Assembly: GCF_900108105.1 (NCBI RefSeq)
Contig: NZ_FNUR01000007.1
Location: 1 to 64,000 of the forward strand
DNA from: Butyrivibrio sp. Su6
GTDB taxonomy: Bacteria; Bacillota; Clostridia; Lachnospirales; Lachnospiraceae
Direction: 5' to 3'
DNA length: 64,000 bases
The notes below the pieces were generated by a model, which was not told the DNA's origin, searched no databases, and worked only from the letters and a program-made list of their open reading frames with translations. Shown here piece by piece: positions 51,300-60,360 of this stretch (the stretch's first letter is position 1; each line of letters begins with the position of its first letter). Both the position numbers and the translations under genes were made by a program.

Positions 51300-53033
51300 A
51301 TGAAGACTAAAAGTAACAGATTCTTACAACTTATTGGCTGTATTGTTATGTTGGCAGTAGGTTTTTTCCTGATGTCAGACATAGATACACTAATATCCAA
51401 AAACAACGGTAGTCTGGAAGACTACAATGCTGCTCTTTCCATTAACAACAATGAAGATATCGAGGATGGCTACTATCAGGTTACTATAGACGCAGTTTTT
51501 ACCTGCTTTGCTACTGAAAGTTCTGGAAGCACTCCGTCAAGCTGGTATTACGCAGTTTGGCTTGATGATGATTCAATCGCTATCCTGACTACAGACGACA
51601 AAGAAACAGTTAAAGAACTTGACAGAATATGCGATGATACCTGGGCATATCTCAATTATGAGGCAGACAGCTTTACATTAGAGCCTTGTACACTAGACAT
51701 AAGCGCATCCGAGCTTATAAAAGACAGTGAACTTGGTATCATGTACAAGCAGTCACTTGAAAAACTCGGCATTACTGATGACAATTTCAGGATCAGATAC
51801 TCAACACTAAGTACAAAGCCGGTTGACGATCTATTAAGCAATGTGATCATTGGTGCTGTGATCTTTCTTATCGGCCTAGTATGCACGATAGTTATATTAT
51901 CTATGATCATGAAAGAAAGAGAAAATAAGCTAAGTGGTTTTGATACTCCCGTGATGGCAGATGCCGATTATTCTCAGCCTATGACTCCACTTGTCACAAA
52001 ATCTGAAGCCAGAAAAAGAATGACTGATTCAATTATCAGGAAAAGCTATAACTCGATGATCAAAAAAGCTGCTTTTTGCCTGGTTGCAATCATTGTATGC
52101 ATCGCAATTCCCGGCGGAATGCTTATATATAACCAGCACTATTCGGCTATAACAAACGGTTCAGTAAATCGCTTCGATATGACAAACACTGATGGCATCG
52201 ATAATGTCAAAAACAACGATGCTGCAGAACTTGTAATAACCAAAAGCCCTTCTATGATTTATTCCTATAATGATAACAATTATTATCTTGTAGAAAATGA
52301 ACACAGCTTCATCGCTATAATGGACAACGAACAATATACTGAAGCTGATACTTCAGTTAAAAACACAGGAAGTTACAAGCTTGTCGGTTACCTTGAAGCT
52401 CCTTCAAACGAAATAAAAGGAAAGCTAAAAGACTACTTTGCTATTAACTCTGATGAATATGACGCTACTTACGGCAAATACATGCTTCATGTTCAAAATG
52501 ATTATAATGGCAGCGGTTTTCCTATAGAAAAAATAGAAACTACCGCGATCTTTTTTGGTATTATTGCTATTTTCCTTTTATACTTTGGAATTGATTACAT
52601 TGTAAAATCAGGGCTGATGCTTAAAAAATTAAGCTATCTTTCAGATGCATCCTATGCACAGATGGAAAAAGAACTTGAGGCTCTGGGAGTCCGCAAATAT
52701 CCTCAGAATCTGTATCTCACTGAGAATTACATTGTGCTTCTTCACTCATTTTCAGCATATAAAGATAACAGCAAAAAGGAAAATGACAGCTTGTTTATTA
52801 ACTATCATGACATAACATGGATGTATCCAAGCAATATGACCCAGTATGGAAAAACTGTCAACTCAGGGATAACCGTGTATAACAAAACTTTTGGAGCAGT
52901 ATCTATCCTGTCGCTTCCTACCAATGACTTTAATCAAAATATGATAAATGAAGTCTATAATATCATAAGTCAAAAGAATCCTAATATTTTGCTTGGATAT
53001 AATGATGAAAATCAGAAAAGAATTGGAGCTTAA
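51300..53033 (+). CDS. Hypothetical membrane protein with about four TM helices
   Basis: No family was recognised for this 577-residue protein. Hydrophobic segments lie near residues 10-28 (LIGCIVMLAVGFFLMS), 185-210 (VIIGAVIFLIGLVCTIVIL), 260-280 and 420-440 (FFGIIAIFLLYFGIDYIV). Between them are two extracytoplasmic or cytoplasmic domains, and the C-terminal 140 residues are soluble. The GGGGG ribosome site supports the ATG at 51300. It is the first gene to the right of the inserted cassettes, on the plus strand, and ends at a strong terminator. Confidence 0.75.
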   Translation: MKTKSNRFLQLIGCIVMLAVGFFLMSDIDTLISKNNGSLEDYNAALSINNNEDIEDGYYQVTIDAVFTCFATESSGSTPSSWYYAVWLDDDSIAILTTDDKETVKELDRICDDTWAYLNYEADSFTLEPCTLDISASELIKDSELGIMYKQSLEKLGITDDNFRIRYSTLSTKPVDDLLSNVIIGAVIFLIGLVCTIVILSMIMKERENKLSGFDTPVMADADYSQPMTPLVTKSEARKRMTDSIIRKSYNSMIKKAAFCLVAIIVCIAIPGGMLIYNQHYSAITNGSVNRFDMTNTDGIDNVKNNDAAELVITKSPSMIYSYNDNNYYLVENEHSFIAIMDNEQYTEADTSVKNTGSYKLVGYLEAPSNEIKGKLKDYFAINSDEYDATYGKYMLHVQNDYNGSGFPIEKIETTAIFFGIIAIFLLYFGIDYIVKSGLMLKKLSYLSDASYAQMEKELEALGVRKYPQNLYLTENYIVLLHSFSAYKDNSKKENDSLFINYHDITWMYPSNMTQYGKTVNSGITVYNKTFGAVSILSLPTNDFNQNMINEVYNIISQKNPNILLGYNDENQKRIGA

Positions 53034-53039
53034 CAGCTA

Positions 53040-53095
53040 AAAAAATCCTTTGTCCGGTGTATTTTTTATAAGCACACCGGCACAAAGGATTTTTT
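53040..53095. terminator. Bidirectional terminator
   Basis: AAAAAATCCTTTGT (53040-53053) pairs with ACAAAGGATTTTTT (53082-53095), with an inner CGGTGT/ACACCG stem. It serves the plus-strand membrane protein and the convergent minus-strand gene at 53126. Confidence 0.9.
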
Positions 53096-53125
53096 ACTGT
53101 TCTAATTTAAGTTCAAAATGGGCCG

Positions 53126-53533
53126 TTAATCCCGTCCCTCTACCCCCAGTGCCATAACTTCGCCATAGACCATCACTGCATTTCTTACGCACTCTTCGCA
53201 AGGGCAAAGTGGCTTACCATCTGTAACGGTCTTAAGATCTCTGCACTTTATGGCACCGCATCTTCTTCCGAACTCTTCCTGGAGCTGTCTTGTTTTGGCA
53301 AGAGTTCCTTTTCCCTCAGTTTTCAAGCCTGTGATCATTCCGGCTCCGATAAGTGCTCCGCAGGTAGCCTCCATGTTTCCCATTCCTGCACAAAATCCTG
53401 CGGTTAACTGGCAAAGCTGCTCATCGGTAAGCTTTGTCTCATCAGCAAGTGCCACAGCTACTGACTGCGCACAGTTGTACATTCCGGATGTTTTCATTTC
53501 TACAGCCTTTGCTGCTCTTTCCTCTATAGTCAT
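53126..53533 (-). CDS. C_GCAxxG_C_C family protein
   Basis: This 135-residue protein belongs to the C_GCAxxG_C_C family, small cysteine-rich proteins thought to be redox-active. The diagnostic cysteines are present: NCAQSV, GFCAGMG, ATCGALIGAGM, RRCGAIKC and PCEECVRN. It is 5 bp downstream of the NapH-like gene and probably forms an electron-transfer unit with it and the ferredoxin. The exact role is unknown. Confidence 0.88.
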   Translation of the reverse strand: MTIEERAAKAVEMKTSGMYNCAQSVAVALADETKLTDEQLCQLTAGFCAGMGNMEATCGALIGAGMITGLKTEGKGTLAKTRQLQEEFGRRCGAIKCRDLKTVTDGKPLCPCEECVRNAVMVYGEVMALGVEGRD

Positions 53534-53538
53534 AATCT

Positions 53539-54126
53539 TTATCCTCTCTTCTCCTTAATCTTACAGATTCCCTGTGTCATTGTTCCCATTGGACAAAATG
53601 AACACCAGGTTCTCTCTTTATATAATGCCATAACAATAAGCCCAATAAGTGTTGATGTAAGCATCAGACTGTAAAACCCAAAGCCAAACTGAGCTACCCA
53701 ATCAGGGAATATAGATCCATTATAAGCCCATTTCCACGGCACTTTAAAGGTCCAGAACAGTTTTATTGCCTTTCGCAAAGACTCAGCACCTGAAAATACC
53801 AGATATGTCTGAAATACCATTGTACCAAACATTGTTAAAAAGAAGGCCAAAAATCCATATCTAAACCACGTCGATGAAATCCACGCCGGAGCCTGTTTTC
53901 TTCTGGAACACTTCAAATTTCTTCCAAGAACCCAGAACAGCTGGCCTCTTCCACACATATGATTACAAAACCACTTATTTCCACCGGCTATTGCAAATAT
54001 CAGAGGGAGTATGAAATCAATCATACCAAGCCACGCAAAAAGAATATTAAAAAAGCCAAGCGCAAAATAAATAATTGTCCATATCCAAAGATAATCATAC
54101 CAATTTTTCTTCTTATTTTTTGCCAT
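53539..54126 (-). CDS. NapH-like 4Fe-4S membrane protein
   Basis: This 195-residue membrane protein has about four helices and two Cys clusters of NapH/RnfB-associated membrane ferredoxins: CNHMCGRGQLF near residue 55 and CSFCPMGTMTQGICKI near 180. Such proteins pass electrons at the cytoplasmic membrane face. It overlaps the ferredoxin gene by 14 bp, so the two are coupled. The electron donor and acceptor are unknown. Confidence 0.85.
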   Translation of the reverse strand: MAKNKKKNWYDYLWIWTIIYFALGFFNILFAWLGMIDFILPLIFAIAGGNKWFCNHMCGRGQLFWVLGRNLKCSRRKQAPAWISSTWFRYGFLAFFLTMFGTMVFQTYLVFSGAESLRKAIKLFWTFKVPWKWAYNGSIFPDWVAQFGFGFYSLMLTSTLIGLIVMALYKERTWCSFCPMGTMTQGICKIKEKRG

Positions 54127-54313
54127 TAGAAACCTCCATAACCTTTACAGAACCTGCAGGACAAGCGCCCTCACATATTCCACAGCCCACACATTTGTCA
54201 TGATTGATCACTGCGTAGCAGCCTTTGAATATGCTGATCGCATCCCTTGGACACTCTTTAGCACAGACTCCGCAGGCAACACATCTGTTAATATCATTAA
54301 CAGCCTTTCTCAT
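54113..54313 (-). CDS. 2[4Fe-4S] ferredoxin
   Basis: This 66-residue protein carries two complete C-x2-C-x2-C-x3-C clusters (CVACGVCAKECP and CVGCGICEGACP). It is the first gene of the ferredoxin/NapH/C_GCAxxG unit and the probable electron carrier for it. The divergent HxlR regulator shares the 125-bp upstream region. Confidence 0.95.
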   Translation of the reverse strand: MRKAVNDINRCVACGVCAKECPRDAISIFKGCYAVINHDKCVGCGICEGACPAGSVKVMEVSNGKK

Positions 54314-54438
54314 CTCCTACTTTCCTTTCTTTTTTCATAAAAAATACTTGTTTTTTTCAGCCAATGCTTATATTGTATTAGGTATAAAAAATATATCAAG
54401 TACGCAGATTATATGTATCTGGTAAGGAAAAACATACT

Positions 54439-54783
54439 ATGAAAAAAGACGCAAAAAAAGAGCCTTTGTGCAACAGTATTGCAGGCGAAGGCTGTGGATT
54501 AAAAAAAGTTATTAACATAGTCGGTGGAAAATGGAAGATCATGATCCTATGTGTCATCGATAATAATGAGACAGTCAGATATGGCGAGCTAAACCGCTCT
54601 ATTGCAGGCATCACCAATACAATGCTTGCCAATTCTTTAAAAGAGCTTGAGAAAGATGGCCTCGTAGAAAGAAAAATGTATGACGAGATGCCTGTCAGAG
54701 TTGAGTATACCCTCACTGATAAGGCAAGAAGCCTTATCCCCATTCTTCTCGAACTGAAAAAATGGGGTGAAGACAATCTCTAA
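54439..54783 (+). CDS. HxlR-family transcriptional regulator
   Basis: This 114-residue winged-helix protein has the HxlR signature: an N-terminal Cys-containing stretch (CNSIAGEGCGLKKVINIVGGKW), RYGELNRSIAGITNTMLANSL and VEYTLTDKARSLIPIL. HxlR proteins with an N-terminal Cys often sense electrophiles or redox state. It is divergent from the ferredoxin unit and probably regulates it. The 125-bp gap between them contains AT-rich half-repeats (GTATTAGGTAT) but no operator I can define. Confidence 0.9.
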   Translation: MKKDAKKEPLCNSIAGEGCGLKKVINIVGGKWKIMILCVIDNNETVRYGELNRSIAGITNTMLANSLKELEKDGLVERKMYDEMPVRVEYTLTDKARSLIPILLELKKWGEDNL

Positions 54784-54854
54784 CGTAATGCGCATATACT
54801 AAGCTAATTTAGCGCATTCAAAAAAGCTTTTGCACACTTTGCTGCCTACAACCA

Positions 54855-55853
54855 TTAATCATCTACTTTAACAGCAAACATAACAAAGAACAGGTCATCT
54901 TTCTGAGTGCAGGTGGAAAGAGTAATTATCTTGTCATCAACAGTTGGCTCTATTCCTGTGTCAATGTAGGTCTTATACTCTATCGTATCAAGAAACTCAC
55001 GCATTCTGGATGTGTTGTCGCCACAAACATCGTAGATGTATGAATTTTTGGGAACATCCATAAAAGCAAAGAGCATATATCTGCCACTTCCCTCAGGAGT
55101 TATGATCTGGAAATATTTGTGATCATCTAAAAAGCCAAGGTCCTCTTTATAATTCTTAAGCGCACCAAACATGCTTCTGTCCCGCATATTGTGACCATAG
55201 ATTATAGTATTTGAATCCGAGAAATCAGCTGATGATCTGTAATCAAGGAAAATAGCTCCTGTCTCTGAGTCATTTCCATCAGCATCCTCTATGGCATATT
55301 TGGAATTGTCCTCTGCCTGCATGATTGGATAACTGATCAGATCATCCTCAAACTTTATCCAGCCAACAGCCTCTGTATGTGCCTTAATAAACTCTGAAAT
55401 ACCACTATCCACATATAAAGAAGCTGTGCTCTCTAATGAAGCTGCTGCATCAGCATTTTCTAAGCTTGTTTCACTAACTGCTGAATCTACATTTTCCATA
55501 CTTGTTTCACTAACTGCTGAATCTACATTTATCAGACTCTCTTCGCCAGATGCCTCATTCGAAGCTTCAACCGTAGCTTCCTGCAAAGCCTCCTCTACAA
55601 CTGACATCTCCTCAGAAGCAGCCACTACAGAGCCTTCCTCAGGAGTTTTAGATTCAACACTTGCAAGATGTCTTGCCGAAATCCCTATGACGATCAGAAC
55701 AACAACTACTGCCAAAAGAATTTTGTAATGCCTGCAAATATTCTTCATGATACTTGCAAGAAATATCAGAATTATCTCAATCCATATTATAAATGGAGCA
55801 ATCTTCCTGTGTTTATTATTAAAATCCTTAATCTTACTCAAAAAACTCTGCAT
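54855..55853 (-). CDS. srtB: Class B sortase-like protein
   Basis: This 332-residue protein has N-terminal membrane segments (about 17-35 and 43-60), a Ser/Glu/Ala-rich linker with 12-residue repeats (AVSETSMENVDS type), and a sortase B domain from about 150. The catalytic His (IIYGHNM) and Cys (ITLSTCTQ) are present. In known SrtB enzymes an Arg follows the Cys after several residues, but here the strand reads KDDLFFVMFAVKV with no Arg, so transpeptidase activity may be altered. It probably anchors proteins or pili. It is monocistronic; no sortase substrate adjoins it. Confidence 0.85.
   Translation of the reverse strand: MQSFLSKIKDFNNKHRKIAPFIIWIEIILIFLASIMKNICRHYKILLAVVVVLIVIGISARHLASVESKTPEEGSVVAASEEMSVVEEALQEATVEASNEASGEESLINVDSAVSETSMENVDSAVSETSLENADAAASLESTASLYVDSGISEFIKAHTEAVGWIKFEDDLISYPIMQAEDNSKYAIEDADGNDSETGAIFLDYRSSADFSDSNTIIYGHNMRDRSMFGALKNYKEDLGFLDDHKYFQIITPEGSGRYMLFAFMDVPKNSYIYDVCGDNTSRMREFLDTIEYKTYIDTGIEPTVDDKIITLSTCTQKDDLFFVMFAVKVDD
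55465..55530 (-). repeat. 36-bp tandem repeat within the sortase linker
   Basis: Two identical 30-bp blocks (55465-55494 and 55501-55530) at a 36-bp period encode the AVSETS(M/L)ENVDS repeat. A degenerate third copy precedes them. The repeat can change in number by slippage and would lengthen or shorten the linker. Confidence 0.8.
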
Positions 55854-55949
55854 AACTCTTATCCCTATCTTTAAAACATATACCGAATGATTCTATCTAA
55901 AAATCGATGTAGAAGTCAATATGTTTTTAGTAAAAAAGGCCACAAAAAT

Positions 55950-55985
55950 CCACACGTAGCGGTGCAAAGCCTCTGCCACGTGTGG
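55950..55985 (-). terminator. Terminator of the M20 amidohydrolase operon
   Basis: CCACACGT (55950-55957) pairs with ACGTGTGG (55978-55985) with further internal pairing, followed on the minus strand by ATTTTTG. It lies 14 bp past the M20 stop. Confidence 0.8.
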
Positions 55986-55998
55986 TAGTTCATTTACA

Positions 55999-57462
55999 TT
56001 AAACCTTTGCTATAGCCCCTTTGGGTATTGGGCAATTGTAGCCATCTTTGGTCCTTTCTTTTAATTCCGAAAGGCTTTCCTTTAATATATCTTCATTTTC
56101 AAAAAGATCTATCGCTGTGGCCGCAAGCACCTTTCCTGCGTGAAGAAGCGCCTTTTTTCCAATGGAAGTGCCGCCACATGCAACATTCTGCCAGCTATGT
56201 CCCGGGCACCCATTAGGCCAGGATGTTACATGAATCTGCACAGTAGGACAATTGTAGCTCACATCTCCAACATCAGTTGATGAAGCTTCAAAAGCGTCTC
56301 CCATGAAATGCGGTAACAAAAAGTCATTCATATAAGAACCATTTTCTTTCCTAAGCGAAGCAGCTTTTTTGGCATATTCTTCGTCAAAAGAAGCCCCAAT
56401 ACCTGGATTTTTATCGCTGCCTTCATAGGTTAAAGCTATTTCTTTTGCCAATTTAAGCTCCTCATCAGTATGAACAGGAACTCCCAATTCTGCAAAATTC
56501 TTATATGCTACCTTCTCCAGACTTCTATTGGTAACTGTATCGGACATGCCATCTATAAAGGTTCTCTCAACTGTTGTATCAGTCATAAGGGCTGCGCCCT
56601 CTGCAATCTTGTCTACTCGCTCTTGAAGTTCCAGAGCCTCTTTTACATGATTGGAACGCACCATATAAAGTACCTGTGCTCTTGCCTGAACAACGTTAGG
56701 GCTCATACCACCTGCATCTGTTATGGCATAATGCACTCTCGCCTTATCACTCATGTGCTCTCTTAAAAACTGAACACCAATATTCATCAGCTCCACAGCA
56801 TCCAGAGCGCTTCTCCCCTTTTCAGGTGCAGCAGAAGCGTGAGAAGATACTCCCTTAAATGTGTATTTCACCTGGATACAGGAATTGGACGAGCCTGTAA
56901 CAACCTCGTTGCAATCTGAAGGATGCCAGGTAAGAGCGGCATCTAAAGTACTCCATACACCATCTCTAGCAAAAAAGGCCTTCGAAGCGCAGCCCTCTTC
57001 TCCAGGACATCCATATAAAATAACAGTTCCCTCACGGCCTGATTCCTTAAGATATTTCTTTATTCCGATAGCCGCAGCCATAGCTCCTGCGCCCAAAAGG
57101 TTATGCCCGCATCCATGTGCTGAACTATCCGATGTTATACTGCTTTCAAGCTTTTCTATATCAAGATGTTCTTTCTTTTCCACATTACACTTTGGGATTC
57201 CTGAAAGGGCATCATACTCTGCCAAAAGCCCTATTACAGGTTTTCCTCTGCCAAAAGAGGCCATAAAGGCCGTTGCGATACCGCTCAAGCCTTTTCTGAC
57301 CTCAAATCCTTCATCTTCCATGACCTTGCAATACAGATCGCAGGACTTATACTCATTTAGCGAAAGTTCTGCATAGTCCCATATTTTATCAGCCACATCA
57401 TATATAAGTTTTTCTTTTTGATCTATTGCTTCTAATGCAATTATTTTATTCTTATTCATCAT
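55999..57462 (-). CDS. M20-family amidohydrolase (AbgB/YxeP-like)
   Basis: This 487-residue cytoplasmic metallo-amidohydrolase is related to AbgB and the Bacillus YxeP-type deacylases. Metal-binding elements are visible: LLAEYDALSG, AHGCGHNLLGAG and GCPGEEGCASKA, with a dimerisation insert containing SSHASAAPEKGRSALDAVEL. It probably cleaves an N-acyl amino acid or a related dipeptide. It follows the amino-acid ABC transporter by 35 bp and is likely in the same operon, which suggests it processes the imported compound; the substrate is inferred. Confidence 0.87.
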   Translation of the reverse strand: MMNKNKIIALEAIDQKEKLIYDVADKIWDYAELSLNEYKSCDLYCKVMEDEGFEVRKGLSGIATAFMASFGRGKPVIGLLAEYDALSGIPKCNVEKKEHLDIEKLESSITSDSSAHGCGHNLLGAGAMAAAIGIKKYLKESGREGTVILYGCPGEEGCASKAFFARDGVWSTLDAALTWHPSDCNEVVTGSSNSCIQVKYTFKGVSSHASAAPEKGRSALDAVELMNIGVQFLREHMSDKARVHYAITDAGGMSPNVVQARAQVLYMVRSNHVKEALELQERVDKIAEGAALMTDTTVERTFIDGMSDTVTNRSLEKVAYKNFAELGVPVHTDEELKLAKEIALTYEGSDKNPGIGASFDEEYAKKAASLRKENGSYMNDFLLPHFMGDAFEASSTDVGDVSYNCPTVQIHVTSWPNGCPGHSWQNVACGGTSIGKKALLHAGKVLAATAIDLFENEDILKESLSELKERTKDGYNCPIPKGAIAKV

Positions 57463-57497
57463 CAGGTCCCATACATCCGGTAATTTGTTATACGCAT

Positions 57498-58274
57498 TTA
57501 CAGCACTTTTCCCAAAAATTCCTGGAGTCTTGGGTGCTTAGGATGCTCAAAGATCTCAGTAGGAGTGCCCTGTTCAAGAAGTTTTCCGTCAGCCATAAAA
57601 AGAACTCTGTTTCCTACTTCTCTTGCAAATCCCATCTCATGAGTTACAACAACCATTGTCATTCCCTCTGACGCAAGCTGTTTCATAACATCAAGTACCT
57701 CACCGACCATCTCAGGGTCAAGAGCTGATGTGGGTTCGTCAAAAAGCATAACCTCCGGTTCCATCATAAGAGCTCTTACGATAGCGATACGCTGTTTCTG
57801 ACCACCGGAAAGCTGAATCGGATAAGCGCCTGCTCTATCTTCAAGTCCAACTCTTTTTAATAGCTCTAAGGCCTTCTTTTTGGCTTCCTCTTCCGGAACT
57901 TTTTTTACCTTTACAGGAGCAAGGATCATGTTATCCATGATAGTCATATGAGGGAAAAGATTGAAATGCTGGAATACCATTCCCATCTTCTGTCTGTGAA
58001 GATCCATGTCCACCTTTACCCACTTGCCGGATTCGTCTTTATATTTTTTCTTGGTTATATCAACATCGTCAAAAATGATAGCGCCACCTGTAGGCTCTTC
58101 CAAAAGATTCAGTGAACGAAGGAATGTTGATTTACCACTTCCTGATGGTCCGATAACCACCATCACATCACCTCTGTCTATATCTACAGTTACTCCGTCA
58201 AGAGCTTTGATAGCTCCACCATTATAATGTTTTTCAAGGTCTATTACCTGAATAAGTTTATCTTCTGTCGCCAC
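57498..58274 (-). CDS. Polar amino-acid ABC transporter ATPase
   Basis: This 258-residue ATPase is of the GlnQ/HisP type. Walker [10 protein letters not shown], the Q-loop, signature [15 protein letters not shown] and Walker [16 protein letters not shown] are intact. The [20 protein letters not shown] segment is typical of amino-acid importers. An insertion ([20 protein letters not shown]) precedes the Q-loop, as in some family members. It overlaps the permease gene by 17 bp. Confidence 0.94.
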   Translation of the reverse strand: MATEDKLIQVIDLEKHYNGGAIKALDGVTVDIDRGDVMVVIGPSGSGKSTFLRSLNLLEEPTGGAIIFDDVDITKKKYKDESGKWVKVDMDLHRQKMGMVFQHFNLFPHMTIMDNMILAPVKVKKVPEEEAKKKALELLKRVGLEDRAGAYPIQLSGGQKQRIAIVRALMMEPEVMLFDEPTSALDPEMVGEVLDVMKQLASEGMTMVVVTHEMGFAREVGNRVLFMADGKLLEQGTPTEIFEHPKHPRLQEFLGKVL

Positions 58275-59049
58275 GGCTCATTCTCCTTTCAAAATATGCT
58301 ATGAGCTTACTTGTTGGGAAGCACAGGCAGAAATAAATTGCTGTTGCTACAAGCAAAGGCTCTATAATTATGAAAGTAGCGCCCCTTACGGCATTAACAG
58401 CTGACATAATGTCCTGAACACCGATTGTGTAGGTAATAGCTGACTCTTTAATAATTACAACAAATTCATTTGCGATTGCAGGAAGGATATTTTTGATAGC
58501 CTGCGGCAAGATGATATATCTCATATTTTGCATCTGGCTCATACCAAGAGATCTTGCAGCCTCAGTCTGTCCCCCGTCAATTGACTGAATTCCTGATCTC
58601 ATTATCTCGCAAAGATATGCACCTGAGTTCATCCCAAGAGCTACAACACCCGGGAAAAATCTCTCAAACTTGATAAATCCCAAAAATGTGAAACTTGGAA
58701 GTGTTATAAGAGAACCAAAAACTCCATAATAGATGATTGCAACCTGAACAATAACAGGAGTAGATCTCAGAATCTCAACATATGCAGTTGCAAGAAAACT
58801 AAGAGGGTTGAACCTGCTAACGGCAGGAAGAAATCCCTTTTCCCTCTGGTGTCCTTCTTTATCAAGCCCCAAAAATGCAAACGGGTAAAAATGTGACATT
58901 CTCATGCCTGATAAAATAAGTGCCAATACAAAACCAATAGCCACTGTAAATAATGAAAGCATTACAGTGACTACCATACCCTGCCAGAACAGGCTGGCAT
59001 AGGGAGAAATCTTAGAAAAATTTTCCGCTTTAATAAAACTATCCATATT
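58258..59049 (-). CDS. Polar amino-acid ABC transporter permease
   Basis: This 263-residue membrane protein of the HisM/GlnP family has four to five helices, the family segment [21 protein letters not shown] and the ending [15 protein letters not shown] place the start at 59049, because AAGGA precedes that ATG; earlier in-frame starts lack a ribosome site. A stretch around residues 75-90 ([20 protein letters not shown]) is longer than usual. It lies between the binding protein and the ATPase. Confidence 0.9.
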   Translation of the reverse strand, partial: NMDSFIKAENFSKISPYASLFWQGMVVTVMLSLFTVAIGFVLALILSGMRMSHFYPFAFLGLDKEGHQREKGFLPAVSRFNPLSFLATAYVEILRSTPVIVQVAIIYYGVFGSLITLPSFTFLGFIKFERFFPGVVALGMNSGAYLCEIMRSGIQSIDGGQTEAARSLGMSQMQNMRYIILPQAIKNILPAIANEFVVIIKESAITYTIGVQDIMSAVNAVRGATFIIIEPLLVATAIYFCLCFPTSKLIAYFERRMSRGDRR

Positions 59050-59115
59050 CATCCTTACTTTTGTGTGGGCAAAACACTCTACTAACGTTCTGCCCACACA
59101 TATTTTTATAATTTA

Positions 59116-59973
59116 TTAGTTATCAAGAAGTCCCTCAATGATTTCGCCACTTGCCTGCTCATTTGCAGTTGCAACAAACTCATCCATCTTACCACTCTCA
59201 ATAGCGCTCTTGATTGCTTCATTTACAGCTGCCTTAAGAGCATCATTACCCTTTGATACACCGATTGCAGATCCTTCTGCTCCTTCATAAGGAACGTCAA
59301 GTACTACACAAAGATCAGGATAATTCTTGGCGTAGCTCTCAGCAACAGCAGTCTCAATGTATGCACCATCAAGCTTACCTGCGATCAGCTCTGCTACGAT
59401 ATCTGTTACCTTTGTGAGTTGGATGATATCTGCATCAGGGCTGTTTGTCTGTGCAAGGTCAACCTGAATTGAACCTGTCTGTGCACCAATCTCAAGTCCT
59501 GCAGCGTTTACATCAGCAAGGCTTGTGAACTTATCCTTATTAGCCTGTGTGCAAACAAATGACTGTCCACCTTCATAATAGATATCTGAGAAATCCATGA
59601 TTGATTCACGCTTTGGATCAGGTGAAAGGCCTGCAACACCAAGGTCAACTGCCTTAGTCTGAAGTTCCATCAAAACACCATCAAAATCAACCGGAACAAC
59701 CTCAAGCTCAAGTCCAAGATAATCTGCAATGTACTGAGCAAGGGCGATATCAAAACCTGCAAGCTGTGGAGTTCCGCTCTCATCTACTGCATAGAACTCA
59801 TATGGAGCAAAGTCAGGTGAAGTAGCTACTGTAAGCTTTCCTTCTGTAACTGTAGAAATACCAGACTTAGCTGAATCAGTACTCTCATTTGTTGTAGCTG
59901 ATGAAGATCCACATCCTACTGCAAGGATTGCCATCATTGATGCCATAACTAAAGAAATAATTTTCTTTTTCAT
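59116..59973 (-). CDS. Polar amino-acid ABC transporter binding lipoprotein
   Basis: This 285-residue family 3 solute-binding protein has a lipoprotein signal (AILAVGCGSSS, lipid Cys near residue 21). The ligand domain contains KLTVATSPDFAPYEFYA, AGFDIALAQYIADYLGLEL and the phosphate-like motif QTGSIQVDLAQ. I place the start at 59973, where GGAGG precedes the ATG. It is the first gene of the operon. A likely promoter (TTGATA, 17 bp, TATTAT; 60059-60087) and an inverted repeat ATGCATAT/ATATGCAT (59989-59996 with 60008-60015) lie upstream. Confidence 0.94.
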   Translation of the reverse strand: MKKKIISLVMASMMAILAVGCGSSSATTNESTDSAKSGISTVTEGKLTVATSPDFAPYEFYAVDESGTPQLAGFDIALAQYIADYLGLELEVVPVDFDGVLMELQTKAVDLGVAGLSPDPKRESIMDFSDIYYEGGQSFVCTQANKDKFTSLADVNAAGLEIGAQTGSIQVDLAQTNSPDADIIQLTKVTDIVAELIAGKLDGAYIETAVAESYAKNYPDLCVVLDVPYEGAEGSAIGVSKGNDALKAAVNEAIKSAIESGKMDEFVATANEQASGEIIEGLLDN

Positions 59974-59988
59974 AATTTTCCCTCCTGT

Positions 59989-60087
59989 ATGCATATATGA
60001 TATTGGAATATGCATTTTAATAACCGTTTTTGTATTTTTATGCATTAATCATGTATAAATAATAATACACTTGATGTTTTTTATCAA
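59989..60087 (-). promoter_or_regulatory. Promoter and inverted repeat of the amino-acid ABC operon
   Basis: On the minus strand TTGATA (60082-60087) and TATTAT (60059-60064) are 17 bp apart. The inverted repeat ATGCATAT/ATATGCAT (59989-60015) lies in the 5' leader directly before the ribosome site and may be an operator. A further TATGCATTA lies between them. Confidence 0.55.
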
Positions 60088-60195
60088 TAGTAAATTAAAA
60101 GAAAATTAAATTCTTGATAGCTTATCATAATTACGATAACATTATTATATAACACTGATAATTACATTTCTAACAAATTAGGTGGAATATAGTAA

Positions 60196-60348
60196 ATGAC
60201 TAATAAAAAGGAAAAAGAAACCCTGATCCATGATTCAGGTCTTATCGAAGATAAACGAGTTCAAAAATCGAGAATATTTGTCGCCTTATGCCAGATTTTT
60301 TCAATTATTCTGATATTTCTCGGCATAATGGCTATTTTTGCTAAATAA
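60196..60348 (+). CDS. 50-residue single-pass membrane protein ahead of the K+ channel
   Basis: An unrecognised 50-codon gene starts at 60196 with AGGTGG about 10 bp upstream. A charged start (MTNKKEKETLIHDSGLIEDK) is followed by one membrane helix (FVALCQIFSIILIFLGIMAI) and ends in FAK. It lies 12 bp before the channel gene, with the channel ribosome site in between, so the two are surely co-transcribed. A role as a small accessory subunit is plausible but not shown. Confidence 0.65.
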   Translation: MTNKKEKETLIHDSGLIEDKRVQKSRIFVALCQIFSIILIFLGIMAIFAK

Positions 60349-60360
60349 GGAGCTGCGAAA

